From Strigamia acuminata (Eukaryota; Arthropoda; Chilopoda; Geophilomorpha; Linotaeniidae), in the NCBI GenBank assembly GCA_949358305.1, contig OX442318.1, forward strand, positions 1,226,501-1,290,500: DNA of 64,000 bases, written 5' to 3'. Positions 53,373 through 64,000 of this stretch are shown piece by piece. The number at the start of each line of letters is the position of its first letter. The first letter of the stretch is position 1. The position numbers were made by a program, and so were the translations under genes. The notes beneath the pieces are model-generated. The model was not told the DNA's origin and ran no database searches. It worked only from the letters and a program-made list of their open reading frames with translations.

Positions 53373-55797
53373 CTGAAAAATATAAAAAAATATCAACAGA
53401 AATCTGAAATTTATTTGCTTCCAAAACCCATAAAAAGTATTTGCAAATATTAGTTGGTTCACCCTTGGACGAACACTAGTGTTCACCATTTGGTTCACCA
53501 TTTGTTTTATGTTTTGACAAAAAAAATTGTCAATAAAAATTTTCAACAACATGTTCGGAGAAGAAATGTGAAGACAGTTATTAAACATCATTATTTTGTC
53601 TGACAAACATTCAAAACATTTTAATGGTTGCTTTTCTGATATTCAACTGGTGATTAGTTATAATCAAGTATGCAATTATAGCACCGCATGTCTCTGTGGT
53701 AAATTATTTAAGTTGTCATTAATTTTAAATTACTCTTCCAACCAACACAACATCAATACTCTGTATACTGCATTGCAGTGGCAATACGAACACATCGAGT
53801 GCTGCGACTCCATGCTGCGACTCCATTAATCGCAACTTCAAACTGTAAGTACAGAAAGCTAATCAAAATAAAGTTTACAAGAATTGGAAAATTGGTGACC
53901 TGCAATCTGTTGTCTAGGGGTCTGAGTTCCCTTGTTTAAACCACATGCTGGCTGTGCCTCCTTGGCACGCCATACAGCAACCGCCCAGTCACACACAGGT
54001 TGACGGGGTCGGTAGACTTTACTGTTTTGCCGTAATAACCTCGGCCCATGTGGCCGCTCATGGAGGCTGGGTGGGTCCAAGATCATACCACTGAGCGTCG
54101 CAGTGGTGAACAGAGTGGAGGATGAAACAATACAGAGAATGCTACGCTGGGTACTACAAACACATTCTCTCTCTACTCCCTGCACCACTCCTTTCCCTAA
54201 CAAGTTAGTAGAAGACACGTGTATCGGTTACATTTACAAAAGTATAACTAAATTTTTATTCATTGTACTGAATTACAAAGGAGGGGGATTAAAACCCTTT
54301 TATTTCTCAGAATTGATCAAGTTTGGATCACAGGTAAATTAACATCTTCGCCACGGTGGTTAAAATGTGCAACTAAATTGGTTCCTTTTGGAAACCGTCA
54401 GTTTCCACACGCCCCAATCCCGATTAATTAATTAAACCCTAACCAGTGGCGCCCTGGTGGTTAGGGCAAAATGAACAATGGATAGAAAAGGTCATTGGTG
54501 CAATATTTTCAACACGAAATCGACAAATTTATTTTATTATTGTCCATCACTGGCATTTTTAGATTTTATACCTAAAAATATAAATTTTACAAAATGATTA
54601 AAAAAGATAAAGAAATCTTTCAGATAAATAAAACGTAAACTCTATTGATTTTATAAAACCTGATAGAATCAAAATTTCCGTTTTAATTCCATCAGATTTT
54701 ATAAAATCCATCAATTTTTGTTTTATTATTTTCTTCGCATGTTTCATATTAAATTGACGCCCAAACATTGTCTGCACTTATTGTGCACGTTTGGTGAACG
54801 GTTTGTGCACGTATTGTTAACGTTATTCTGACCGGTCATCTTGACCGGTTTCGGCCTTTCTAGGTAGGCCGAAATTCCGGCCGTTCAAGTGTTAAAAAAA
54901 CCGAATAAATTAAAAAGAAATAAAAAAAAATTTTAAATTTTAAATCTCGAAAATCTCGTAAAAAAAATATATAAAAATAACACAACAAAATAACTAAAAA
55001 ATATCGACTAAACACGTAAAACTCGATTCTCGACCTCTCTGCGATATCTTGACCTCCTTCTCGACGCTTTTCCTCGTCTCACTCGCGCCCAACGCATTCC
55101 AAAACGCTCCAAAACCCGACTTCTTCTTATGAAACCAACTTCTCCTCGAATTATATCGACCACTACTCCAATGTTCTAACACCATCATTCGTCTCTGCTC
55201 GCCCCTCCGATCGAAATTCGCTTTTTTCGCTCAAGATCGATCTTGTGACTCTAAAAAAAAACAATTTTTAACCCAAACGAGCCATCAAAAAACCAAAATC
55301 CCTCTCCACCTTGACTCAATTGCAGTCCCTCGAGCAAACTGACCGCCTCGGCGAGCGGTGAGGCACTGCGAGGGACAAATTCTTCCGGAAATTGCTGTTG
55401 TTATTGTTTTTGTTGTCCGGTTTCCATCGTCTATTGCAGCGTGACGCTCCGCGGTAACATCTACGCGTGGACACTTCGTTACGACGACCAGAAAAGTCCT
55501 GTCGACGTCCCTGGTTGAAGTTGCGCTGATTGCCACGTTGCCGCGGCGAATATGAAGTCGAGAGCCGCGGTCGTGCAGGGCACGAGCAAGTCACTTTCCA
55601 TCAATCTATCAATTGGAGATGGTGGTTATGCTTTTTGTCGTTTATCTGTGTTGCAATATTACCGTAATACCGGAAACACGAAATTTGTGTTGGTGTATGA
55701 CACCTGCTTTTAATTCGATGTGATATAGAATCACATATTGTCTTGTATTTATCATTTATTCGTATATTTATTTAGTATTGGATATGTTTTACCTATC
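53373..55797. other. Intergenic, AT-rich, with a GC-richer block at about 55020-55620
   Basis: No gene is firmly recognised. On the - strand 55316-55594 encodes an Arg/Asn/Gln-rich stretch (RQRGNQRNFNQGRRQDF) with a few cysteines, which may be a Gag or RNA-binding protein remnant. The family is not identified. The rest is low-complexity AT sequence. 53880-54120 is GC-richer and could be an old SINE-like insertion. Confidence 0.3.
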
Positions 55798-56277
55798 TGT
55801 TATTTTAGATAACAATTCCAATGTTATTTGTATGCCAAATAGTTTATTCTCGATATTTATTATCATTGATTGTATTTATGCATGCAGCACCATGCATTTG
55901 TTAGACTTTCTATTTTAATTCCCAATGCATTATGTTCGTTTAATGCCATGCATCGCCACCAGAGTGTGCCCCACTCTCTCTTAGGTTTTCCAACATGGCG
56001 ACATGCATGGTTTTTCTCTCTCTGCTTTTGTCAACTCTAAAAAGGAGTCATATTGTAAGTTTCATTTGCTTAATTAAAGCTTTTATGTTTTTACACAAGT
56101 GTATTCATTATTAGGACACCTTAAGTGTCAGTATTCGTGCATATAAGCGGCCGTAAGCCGCGCACGTAACATTAACGAATTTCCGCATCGTCGACTTCGC
56201 GTTCGTACAAGCTGTACGACACCATTCGCTTCCACTATTCGGTTCACACCGAATTTGCGCCGCTCTCCTCTGCTACA
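55798..56277 (+). repeat. Probable 5' LTR of copia C
   Basis: The right boundary is firm: ...CTCTGCTACA is followed after two bases by the primer site TGGTAGCAGAGGATGG (56280-56295). The left boundary is chosen at TGTTATTTTAGATAACA, which gives about 480 bp, close to the 487-bp LTR of the related copia D. The matching 3' LTR lies outside the window, so the left end is tentative. Confidence 0.5.
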
Positions 56278-56279
56278 AT

Positions 56280-56295
56280 TGGTAGCAGAGGATGG
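56280..56295 (+). promoter_or_regulatory. Primer-binding site of copia C (initiator tRNA-Met 3' end)
   Basis: TGGTAGCAGAG matches the complement of the initiator tRNA-Met 3' end, as in copia A. The LTR end CCTCTGCTAC and the primer site GTAGCAGAGG form a 10-bp inverted repeat across the LTR/primer-site junction. Confidence 0.65.
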
Positions 56296-57197
56296 TTGCA
56301 TCCTCTGCATAATTTTCTGTTTAATTATCGCCGAAAATTTCGCGAATTTCGCGAATTTCGCGGCGATTTAATTGTATTTTCAGATTTTCGAAGTTTTTCC
56401 GGCCAAATTCGTTTCGAGAACGTCCCGAGACGTACTGCCGACGTTTATAGACGACCAGTGTTGTCCATTTCATCGTTTTTCTGCCTAATATCGTCCGAAA
56501 TTCCGCGGTCTCGCGAATTTCGAGGCGAATTCTTTTATTTTTTTCAGATTTCGCGTCGATTTATTTCGACGACGTCCCGACGACGATTTACACTCCGAAA
56601 CGAGACGATTCTCGCTGTGTTACACCCCGGCGTGTACACAGTATCGCCGATCTCACGACGATTTGTTTATTTCGACGTTTTTTTGCGTATTTTCGTGAAG
56701 AGCCTCGATTTATTCGAGAAGAATTTGGATTTTTGAATCCAAATTGCGCTTTTCATCGGGTTTTTCGAGAAAACCCGTCCGTGCCTTTATCACGAGATTG
56801 TGTTTCGATACACAATTGATTCAACACCTTTTCGCCTTCCCTGTCGTGAAACTCTGTTAATTTATAAGATAGTTTTAAGATTTTTGGAGAGGGTCCTTAT
56901 TAGATTCGCAACAGCTCTTCGGACATTCCGTCCACCGCTGTTGTTGTATTCCAAAGCAAGGCTGAGCCCTGCGCCACCTAGCATTCCCGCGGCCCCAGGT
57001 GGTCACAAAGGACGCTAGGGGGACACTTGCTTTGGGTTATCAACTGATTATAGCATCAGTTCCCCGTTTTTGGATATCCGCTTTGACAGTGCTTCGTTTT
57101 GTGTCACCGAGAGCTCCATTGTGTGTAGTGCTACGACATCGCCGTCGCCATTCTCTGAGCCTTTGCGTTTTGTGCGGTGAGCCGAGTTTACTCCATC

Positions 57198-59201
57198 ATG
57201 CAGAGGTCAGGAGAATCCTCGATGGGAAAAATGCCTATTTTAGGCATTTCGAACTACGAAATATGGCAGCGCTCGATGCGCATGCTTCTGAAGGCGGAAG
57301 GCCTTTGGAGGCACGTGACAGAAGAGAAGGAGGCCGAACATTTATTAACGTTGAATGACAAGGAAAAGGAACGATTTGCGACTAAGAAGGACAAAGCGCT
57401 GGGCATCATCTACGTCCACGTGAGCGAGGCCAAACGTTCCGTTTTGGATATTTGTAACACCCCCAAAGAGGCTTGGGATGCGTTATCCAAAATCTATGCC
57501 CCTACTACTTTGGCGAGACAGGCAGCCATGCGGTGGCAATTTTTAAGTCTTCACCTCGAGCCAAACGAGGAGATGGTCGACTTCATCGCTCGTGTCGACC
57601 ATCACGTCCGCCAACTTAAGGACATACAAGAAGACACATCGGACAAGCATCACGCATACCAATATTTAAACCGCCTACCGCCTGAATATGCACAAGTAAC
57701 GTTTGCTATCTACCACATGCCTATAGCAGACTTTACACCTGCCAAAGTTTCGGAACAGTTGATATCCGAGTTTTTACGCCTTAAATCAATGGGATTGGCT
57801 CATAATTCTTCAACGACTTCGGTGCACGCGTCCGCCAAGGACCAATCGCGATCTCGAAACGATTCCCGACGTCGAAGACCGCTGTCATCCGTGAAATGCT
57901 TCAACTGCGATCAAATGGGACATTACGCTAACAAATGTCCCCTCCCTCGGCGCACTGACCCAAGTCAATCTACAGCTTCCTTCCAACGCTCTAGAAGTAA
58001 GAGCAAGAAGCCAAATAAGAATTCCGCGCCGAAAGTTGATGACATACGTCCCAGAGGCAATTCGCGTCCAGTACGGAAAACGATCTTCTTCGTGAATGCG
58101 CCGCAAGTGGTTGAGCGCCCGGTTGCTCACTTTATGCAATCCAACGAGTGGATTGTAGATTGTGGCGCTACAGACCACGTCTCGCATGTACGATCATGGT
58201 TTTCCGAGTTTACGAACATTGTACCTTTCGACATTGAATTAGGCCAGGGAAAATCCCAAGTTACTGGCAAAGGAAGCGTACAATTATTGACACGCGTAGA
58301 CGATTACGACAGTATTGTGGTCTTGACGAACGTTTTATACGCGCCGAGCTTCGAAGCCAATTTGATCTCGGTGTCTAAGATTGACAAGACCCGTCACCAT
58401 ATCCACATTTACAATGGTGAAGTTAACATCTATGAATCGTCGATTGAGAGTCCCATCTTACGCGCACGGGAGAAGAGTGGCCTTTATTATGTGGACGGGT
58501 TGTGCTCTAATCCGGCTGTTTCGACATTGATTTCTCCAATTACTCAACCTGAGCCTGTACAGACTTTCGTAACAACAGAGGTTGAATTCGAGAACATCCC
58601 GAAGCCTAAAAAGCAACAGTCAAAGCAACGTGACATTTCGGACTTCAGAATTCAAATGCCACCAATGCCGAACCAGAAGCCAATTCCCGTAATAACCAAT
58701 CCATTGCCTGTTCCGCAATCTTTACCTCCTATCCACAATGAGCCACTTATCCCATCCTATGCTGATGCATTACAGCAAATTCCTTCCACGCCTTTGCCTG
58801 TGATTTCCAATCCTTGCAATATCTCTCAGTCACAAAAAGAGATAATCCCCAAACCTTCTCAACCTCCAAACAAGGTTATCGCTAATCCTGCTTCAATCAA
58901 GGATGCGACTGGTTTATGGCATAGTCGTCTTGGCCACCTGCACACTAATGCGATGCGATTGTTGGCGAACAACGATCATGTCTACGGACTTGAGCCAGCA
59001 GAAGTGCGCCAAGAACTGGCTTGCAATCACTGTCGCATTGCAAAATCGACTAGGACTTCACACAAACCGGATCCACATCCTTGCACGACACAACCACTAG
59101 ACCTTCTACACATGGACGTGTGGGGACCGACTCCTGTGACCTCTTTTGGTGGTGCTCGCTTTGTTTTTACCGTCATTGACGACGCAACGAGATATACCTA
59201 G
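57198..59201 (+). CDS. Copia C Gag-protease-integrase, up to nonsense codon
   Basis: The start is taken at ATG 57198 (MQRSGESSMGK). Gag is UBN2-like (NYEIWQRSMRMLLKAEG) with knuckle CFNCDQMGHYANKC. The protease site reads VDCGATDHV, a Cys in place of the usual Ser/Thr of D-(S/T)-G, so it may be inactive. About 110 Pro-rich residues follow, with three (V/I)-I-x-NP repeats. The integrase finger is HSRLGHLHT...CNHCRIAK, and the first DDE Asp lies in HMDVWGPTP. The frame ends at TAG (59199-59201) after RYT, where relatives have an aromatic residue (TGG to TAG is likely). The same frame reopens immediately downstream. Confidence 0.88.
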   Translation: MQRSGESSMGKMPILGISNYEIWQRSMRMLLKAEGLWRHVTEEKEAEHLLTLNDKEKERFATKKDKALGIIYVHVSEAKRSVLDICNTPKEAWDALSKIYAPTTLARQAAMRWQFLSLHLEPNEEMVDFIARVDHHVRQLKDIQEDTSDKHHAYQYLNRLPPEYAQVTFAIYHMPIADFTPAKVSEQLISEFLRLKSMGLAHNSSTTSVHASAKDQSRSRNDSRRRRPLSSVKCFNCDQMGHYANKCPLPRRTDPSQSTASFQRSRSKSKKPNKNSAPKVDDIRPRGNSRPVRKTIFFVNAPQVVERPVAHFMQSNEWIVDCGATDHVSHVRSWFSEFTNIVPFDIELGQGKSQVTGKGSVQLLTRVDDYDSIVVLTNVLYAPSFEANLISVSKIDKTRHHIHIYNGEVNIYESSIESPILRAREKSGLYYVDGLCSNPAVSTLISPITQPEPVQTFVTTEVEFENIPKPKKQQSKQRDISDFRIQMPPMPNQKPIPVITNPLPVPQSLPPIHNEPLIPSYADALQQIPSTPLPVISNPCNISQSQKEIIPKPSQPPNKVIANPASIKDATGLWHSRLGHLHTNAMRLLANNDHVYGLEPAEVRQELACNHCRIAKSTRTSHKPDPHPCTTQPLDLLHMDVWGPTPVTSFGGARFVFTVIDDATRYT

Positions 59202-60683
59202 ATTACCCCTCTTGCACAAAAGTCACAAGTTTTCGAATGCTTCAAGGACCTTGTAGTCAGACTCGAACGGGTTGCAGATGCCCGCATCAAAGCGGTTCGG
59301 TCTGACAGAGGAGGTGAATTTATGTCCAACGAATTTCTTCAATACCTTAAAGAAAAGGGAATCCAGGGTCAGCGAACGAACCCGTCATCACCACAGATGA
59401 ACGGAACTGCCGAGAGAATTAACAGGACGATGGCTGATAACTTTCGAGCCATACTTGAAGAAACACAACTTCCAGGGGGTCTGTGGGCCGAACCAGCGGT
59501 TACATTCGCTTACATCAAAAACCGCAGCCCACATTCGCGGTTAAAGAATGAAGTGCCATACATCCTTTGGCGTCAACGTGCCCTATCACTTCGACATTTG
59601 AGAAAGATCGGATCCAAATGTTGGGTACACTTTACCGCACCAGGCCGAAAGAAACTTGATGCCCGCGCCTGGGTAGGATTTTTAGTTGGATACGCAACGG
59701 GAACACGAGGATATCGTGTGTGGAACCCCATAGATAATACGATAACGGAATCCATTCACGTCAAAATAGACGAGCACCAATCCTATCGAAAATTGCTTAA
59801 AGGTCTTAATGGTCGCCAAAATCAAACTTTCGACGATCCAGATGTTGGTCAACAACAAAGAGTGTCGTTTGATGACGACGTACATTATGTGGATTGGCCC
59901 AAGCGGACAGATTCAGATGAAGGCTCGTCAAATGGTGAATCCGATGATGATGACGACAATGGAAACGGATCTGTATCGAAATCAATATCTATCCCTTTTG
60001 TACATATTTCGCCACTCAGAACACCCGAACGTCAGTTAGTGGAGGCGTGCGCACTGGCATTACCAGATTCTGCGAGTTTAGGACGGTCAGCATCATATCC
60101 AATCCTTTATCAAGAGGAAGGGCAGGATACCGATGAAGATGTTGGACAGATCATTGATGAGGCAATTCAACCGGACGCGGCAGAATTGCAACAAATTCAG
60201 TCTCAACACGTCTCACCGGAAACGTCACAAACTAGTTCTCCTGGACTTTCTCCACCTGGTTCTCCGCAGGCTACACAACGTTTTGTTACAACGCGTAGGA
60301 GAGCGGGTCCGAATATTCTACAGCAGATGATGCCGATATTTGATCAAGGTGGTTTATCTCCACTGCCACCAGGTCCAACTCATGTTGCAGCACCATCAGC
60401 GGGAAAAACGTCTTTCTTTTGGCGCTATGTTGGCGGTGATACAGTCTTCAGACGATGGGTTCGGGAAGAGCATCTTCGAAAAGATCAACGGCCCGGTTGT
60501 ATCGATACCGACGTCTATTATTTCCCGGAACCGAATCTCCGACTACGATCTAGAAGAGACGTCGAAGAATTCTGTGTTATGAACAATCTCCCCTACGACC
60601 CGGAACTGTTTTTTTTCGGCAATATGGAGCACACACTGCCCACGATTCCCGGTCCTCGTCACGTTGCGCATCTATGTCGCACG
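59202..60683 (+). pseudogene. Copia C integrase (rest) and RT hinge, after nonsense codon
   Basis: Same frame as 57198-59201. It holds the remaining DDE residues (VRSDRGGEF, MNGTAERINRT), the integrase C-terminus (HLRKIGSKCWVHF, GFLVGYATGTRGYRVW) and an acidic/Ser-Pro-rich hinge. The hinge then has FVTTRR, WVREEHLRKDQ and HTLPTIPGPRHVAHLCRT. The copia D LTR follows, so the apparent open frame continuing to 60860 is foreign sequence. Confidence 0.85.
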
Positions 60684-61170
60684 TGTAGCAGAGGAGTGCG
60701 CGAAATCAGTTGGATAACTGACGGGAAGCGTGTTTGCGAAGTGCGAAGCAACGCAAAATGGCGTCGTGCTTCGCGCACGAACGTTCGCGATTCGTTTCGT
60801 AAAAGCGCGCGGCCTAATGCCGCTTATATGCGCTGGAAAACTTGCACAGAAGGTGCTTAAACATAAACACCAAGCTTAAACAAAATATACACTTTAATAA
60901 AACGAAAATATACATTACACATTGGAGAAATAGCTAGAAGACACACACCTGTGTGTTCCGCCATGTTGGATTCAGATAACAGTGGTGGTGGCACCCTGGT
61001 GCCGGAAATTAGCATTAATTGAGAACAAATCACTTGGTGATAGAATAAATCATATAAGAACAAGACAAGAGTATGGAATTACATATGAGACATCGCTAAA
61101 TAAAAGGTAACATCGAAATCAATAGAGAATAAACATATTCATCGATAAAAACACGGTCTTTAGACCAACA
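60684..61170 (-). repeat. 3' LTR of copia D
   Basis: 487 bp. In element orientation it starts TGTTGGTCTAAAGACC and ends CTCTGCTACA. It is preceded by GAAGAGGGGATT (61171-61182), a polypurine tract. The terminal 150 bp resemble the copia C LTR in layout (GCATATAAGCGGC, CCGCGCGC, CTCCTCTGCTAC), supporting kinship. Confidence 0.85.
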
Positions 61171-61379
61171 AATCCCCTCTTCGATGAAAATATTTATCAG
61201 GGGACAAGACAAACGTATACTGGAATTACAGATGATCATTGGCGAGAAAAGAAAATAATAAATTCGGATCATCGAGCCGGGTACTGTCGTGGTTATCACT
61301 TAACTAAGCTCGGAATTCCCACAGAAACTCGATGATCCTCGAAATCAGGTAAAACTAAATTAGGAATGTCACGATAAAG

Positions 61380-64000
61380 TTATGCTCGGAAGATCTTCGA
61401 AATGAGTGACCGCAAACGTTCGGATGAGAGCCATTTCGTAAAAATGTCTGCGATATTCACTTCGGATGCAACTTTTCGAAGATCGAAGACTCCTGTCGTA
61501 TACCACTCCCTGAGCCAATGATACTTCACGCGAATGTGTCGAGTCTTCGCGTTCTCAATGTCGTTAGACGTGAATTGGATAGCGGCCAGGGCATCGGAGT
61601 AAACAACAGGTCGAGCCAATCGATTGAGAATCGGGAAATCGGTGTACACGGAGTCCAACCAAAATAATTCTTTGACACACTCTACTAGGGCGATAAATTC
61701 TGCTTCCATAGTAGAGCATGCCACGGTCGACTGTTTGCGACAGGACCAGCCGATAGGGACGTTGCCGATATACACGATGTATCCTCCGAAGCTCAAAGAT
61801 GTTTCCGGGTCGCTCGCCCACGATGCGTCGGTGAAAGCCGATAACTGGCTCGACGTGCAGCCAGATAACTCGATGCAAAGGTCTGCAGTATTTGCCACGT
61901 ACTGCAGAACCTGGAGAAGGGCGCGGATGTGGGTTCGGTTGTAGCACGTGTTGTATTGTGCTAAGGCGATCACGGAGTATAAGATGTCGGGACGAGTTCT
62001 CGATGCCAAAAACAGTAGTGACCCGATTAATGATCGATAGGGAAAATCTTCAAGATTTTCGGTGGACCCTCTGACGAGTGTCGTTCCTGGGGTCACTGGC
62101 ACCTTGACTAGGTTATTCGTCGATGTCCCGAACTTCTTAACCATTTTGGCGATGTATGCACGTTGGGTTATGAACGTGCGCCCGGCATCACGGATGAATT
62201 CGACGCCTAGGAGTTTGGTGATCGGGCCGAGGTTCACGATGTCGAATTTCGAGCTGATTAGTCGAATCAGTTGAGTGAAGACATTGTCGGATGCGTAAAA
62301 TATAACAATATCGTCCACGTAGACCAGCATAACAGCTGTGTTTCCGAAAACGTATACACAGTTGCATGCCGGCATTCTTCGAAATCCGAGGGCCCGTAAT
62401 GTTTCGTCGAGTTTCTCGAACCATTGTCTTCCCGACTGGTGGAGGCCGTAAAGTGACTTGAGGAGCAGCCACACGTTGTTTGGATCGGAGCATGTGGCAC
62501 CCGCGGGGATTCGCATGTAGACTTTGTGCTTTAATTCCCCGTATAGGTACGCACCTTTCACGTCGAGGTGGGCGTCCTTCCAACCACGTAATACGACGAG
62601 AAGACAGAAAAACAGACGAATCAATATGAAGTTCACGACTGGGCTAAACACCTCATCAAAATCGACGCCGAGGGTTTGATAAAAACCTTGCGCTACTAAG
62701 CGTGCTCGGTATCGAGTGACGGTTCCAGCTGCATCGGTTTTGAGTTTAAAAATCCACTTGCAGCCAAGAATAGTGGTGTCGGGTGGTCGGGGAACTTCTT
62801 CATAGATCTCTCGCTCTTTGAACATATCGAGCTCCTCCCCAATTGCTTCACGCCATTTCGGAGCATCAGTGAATTTCGGTATTTCGGCGAATGAAGCCGG
62901 TTCGGTTCGGCACAGATGAGCCGCGTGACGAACGCCCGGAAGTGTTGGCAATTTGTGTTCGAGATTACCGAAGAAAAACAGTCCGGGGTCGTAATCAATG
63001 TTATTCAATAAGCAATAGTCCTCGACGTCCTTATAAGATCGGAGCCGGATCTTCGGAGTTGGAAAATAATAAACGTCGATTGCGATTGATCCGGGTTTTT
63101 GATCCTTCCGGAGATGCTCTTCGCGTACCCATTCACGACACTCTCCATCTCCACCGACAAATCGCCACATGTGAGTTGTGTGGCGAGCGGTTGCCGCAGC
63201 GACTTCGGTTCCCAATACCGGAGCCGGTGACATGGGATCGGGGTCGAATATCTGCAACGTATGCGTAGCAGGATCACCAGCACGTTGTTGACGACGTGTT
63301 GTGATAAATCTCGGCGTCGGTATCGGCGTTTCACGTGGGAGAGGAGGCGCTGTCGAACGTTGAGGTGAGGGTGGTGCTGATGGACGAGGCGATGGTGGGG
63401 CAGATTGACGAGGTGTCGACGGAGGTAATTGATGCGACGACGGTTCCGCTGACGCGTCTATGAGTTCGGACGTCTCGGGATAAACCGATAATTCATCCAT
63501 TTCTCGTATGTCGTGATCAGTATCACGTTCCTCTTCATATGAAATGTGATGAGATTGTCGAAGGGATGCGGAACCCGGAGGTAATGTCGCACATAAATCC
63601 AGCAAGACTCGTTCTGGAGTCGTCGGAGGTGGAATCTGGATATGCGGAAACGCAGGAGGTGTGTGCATCGATGCAGATGCCGTTGACACACATTCGGAAT
63701 CGTTCGCAGAATGTTCCGACGCCTCGGAGTCGGATCCCCTCGGCCATTGATGGTATTGGAGATTATCATCAAATGTGACGGATTGCTGTCCAGGGCCGGT
63801 GAACGATTCTTGAGGTCGTTGAGACGAAATTTTAATCGATTTCCGATAGGATTGGCGTTCATCGACTTTGACATGAATCGACTCGTAGACTTTGTTGTCA
63901 GTTGGGTTCCAAATTCTGAATCCGCGGGTCCCTGTGGCGTAGCCGACTAAATACCCCTCCCAGGCCCGCGGATCCAGCTTCTTCCGGCCTGGTGCGGTGT
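61380..64000 (-). CDS. Copia D Pol: integrase C-terminus, RT and RNase H (5' part off window)
   Basis: The frame is open from the window edge to a stop at 61380-61382, about 210 bp before the LTR. It starts in the integrase C-terminus (GRKKLDPRAWEGYLVGYATG). A Ser/Pro-rich hinge follows, then RT: TTILGCKWIFKLKTDA, RARLVAQGFYQ, DAHLDVKGAYLYGEL, KSLYGLHQSGRQW and the catalytic YVDDIVIF. RNase H has FTDASWASDPETSLSFGGY, MEAEFIALVECVKEL, YSDALAAIQF and TRHIRVKYHWLREW, with NIADIFTKW near the end. No lesion is visible in this part, so copia D may be intact. Confidence 0.92.
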   Translation of the reverse strand, partial: TAPGRKKLDPRAWEGYLVGYATGTRGFRIWNPTDNKVYESIHVKVDERQSYRKSIKISSQRPQESFTGPGQQSVTFDDNLQYHQWPRGSDSEASEHSANDSECVSTASASMHTPPAFPHIQIPPPTTPERVLLDLCATLPPGSASLRQSHHISYEEERDTDHDIREMDELSVYPETSELIDASAEPSSHQLPPSTPRQSAPPSPRPSAPPSPQRSTAPPLPRETPIPTPRFITTRRQQRAGDPATHTLQIFDPDPMSPAPVLGTEVAAATARHTTHMWRFVGGDGECREWVREEHLRKDQKPGSIAIDVYYFPTPKIRLRSYKDVEDYCLLNNIDYDPGLFFFGNLEHKLPTLPGVRHAAHLCRTEPASFAEIPKFTDAPKWREAIGEELDMFKEREIYEEVPRPPDTTILGCKWIFKLKTDAAGTVTRYRARLVAQGFYQTLGVDFDEVFSPVVNFILIRLFFCLLVVLRGWKDAHLDVKGAYLYGELKHKVYMRIPAGATCSDPNNVWLLLKSLYGLHQSGRQWFEKLDETLRALGFRRMPACNCVYVFGNTAVMLVYVDDIVIFYASDNVFTQLIRLISSKFDIVNLGPITKLLGVEFIRDAGRTFITQRAYIAKMVKKFGTSTNNLVKVPVTPGTTLVRGSTENLEDFPYRSLIGSLLFLASRTRPDILYSVIALAQYNTCYNRTHIRALLQVLQYVANTADLCIELSGCTSSQLSAFTDASWASDPETSLSFGGYIVYIGNVPIGWSCRKQSTVACSTMEAEFIALVECVKELFWLDSVYTDFPILNRLARPVVYSDALAAIQFTSNDIENAKTRHIRVKYHWLREWYTTGVFDLRKVASEVNIADIFTKWLSSERLRSLISKIFRA

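Larger units (their letters stand above)
55798..60683 (+). mobile_element. Ty1/copia retrotransposon C, 5' two-thirds, interrupted by copia D
   Basis: LTR, primer site, a 0.9-kb leader, gag, protease, integrase and the start of the RT hinge. The sequence then stops at CTATGTCGCACG (60683), where the LTR end of a - strand copia begins. Its RT and RNase H should resume beyond the right edge of the window. It is the same clade as copia D: the aligned hinge regions share RFVTTRR, REEHLRKDQ, DVYYFP and AHLCRT. Confidence 0.85.
60684..64000 (-). mobile_element. Ty1/copia retrotransposon D, inserted in copia C (runs off right edge)
   Basis: The 3' LTR begins at 60684 with TGTAGCAGAGGAGTG. In element orientation that is the LTR end ...CTCCTCTGCTACA, the same terminal structure as copia C. 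The LTR continues to 61170, and pol follows on the - strand to the window edge. The 5 bases before the junction (GCACG, 60679-60683) should reappear beyond its 5' LTR outside the window. Confidence 0.88.

Noticed and set aside
53859-54218. 119-aa - strand frame rich in Cys, Arg and Pro
   Set aside because: No recognisable family. It lies in a GC-rich block that may be an old repeat, and has no splice or start support.
60684-60860. Continuation of the copia C protein to 60860
   Set aside because: The frame after HLCRT is the reverse strand of the copia D LTR. The residues have no match to copia RT.

Overview
The window looks like a slice of an invertebrate nuclear genome, most likely an arthropod or other ecdysozoan. 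It is AT-rich, and its cellular genes have short exons with GT-AG introns. These belong to the DEG/ENaC (pickpocket-type, amiloride-sensitive sodium channel) superfamily. About three quarters of the 64 kb is transposable elements of the BEL/Pao, Ty3/gypsy, Ty1/copia, Tc1-like and hAT-MITE kinds. No species was identified by database search, so the taxonomic call is inference.

Layout. (1) 1-4703: 3' part of a DEG/ENaC gene on the + strand (exons 480-534, 1698-1762, 1960-2055, 2721-2830, 4367-4703), with a hAT-like MITE in its last intron. (2) 4704-6417: intergenic with a tandem duplication. (3) 6418-14521: a decayed Tc1-like transposon with 218-bp inverted repeats, broken by a nearly intact BEL/Pao element (7017-13571, TSD CTAGG). 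(4) 14522-18723: intergenic with satellite-like repeats. (5) 18724-44236: the main cellular gene, eleven exons coding for a predicted 792-residue protein made of TWO complete DEG/ENaC units in one reading frame. Its fourth intron holds a three-level nest: Ty3/gypsy (19905-41748, TSD CATTA), inside it a Ty1/copia (23177-39268, TSD GATAC), and inside that a non-autonomous LTR element with 1,913-bp LTRs (24674-34336, TSD AGGA). (6) 44237-44783: a decayed third DEG/ENaC 3' exon. (7) 44784-49571: a nearly intact copia with a classical internal initiator-tRNA-Met primer site (TSD TATTT). (8) 49577-55797: tandem repeats, an inverted repeat, and two related exons for a cysteine-rich peptide, one of them broken. 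(9) 55798-64000: a + strand copia with a nonsense mutation, invaded at 60683/60684 by a related - strand copia that runs off the right edge.

How it fits together. The two-unit channel would thread the membrane four times (TM1, ectodomain, TM2, cytoplasmic linker, TM1', ectodomain', TM2'). Both units, and the gene at 480-4703, share a phase-2 intron at the same Cys-Arg/Gln-(Leu/Phe)-Pro-Phe position, so they come from duplication of one ancestral gene. All three nested retroelements lie antisense to the channel gene and have LTR pairs that look identical by eye. The intron was therefore inflated recently from roughly 0.23 kb to 22 kb.

The most unusual items are the covalently doubled DEG/ENaC channel and the innermost LTR element. 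That element carries an unrecognised 497-residue protein, three tandem copies of a tRNA-Gln primer-binding site, and a 3-kb leader full of short palindromes.
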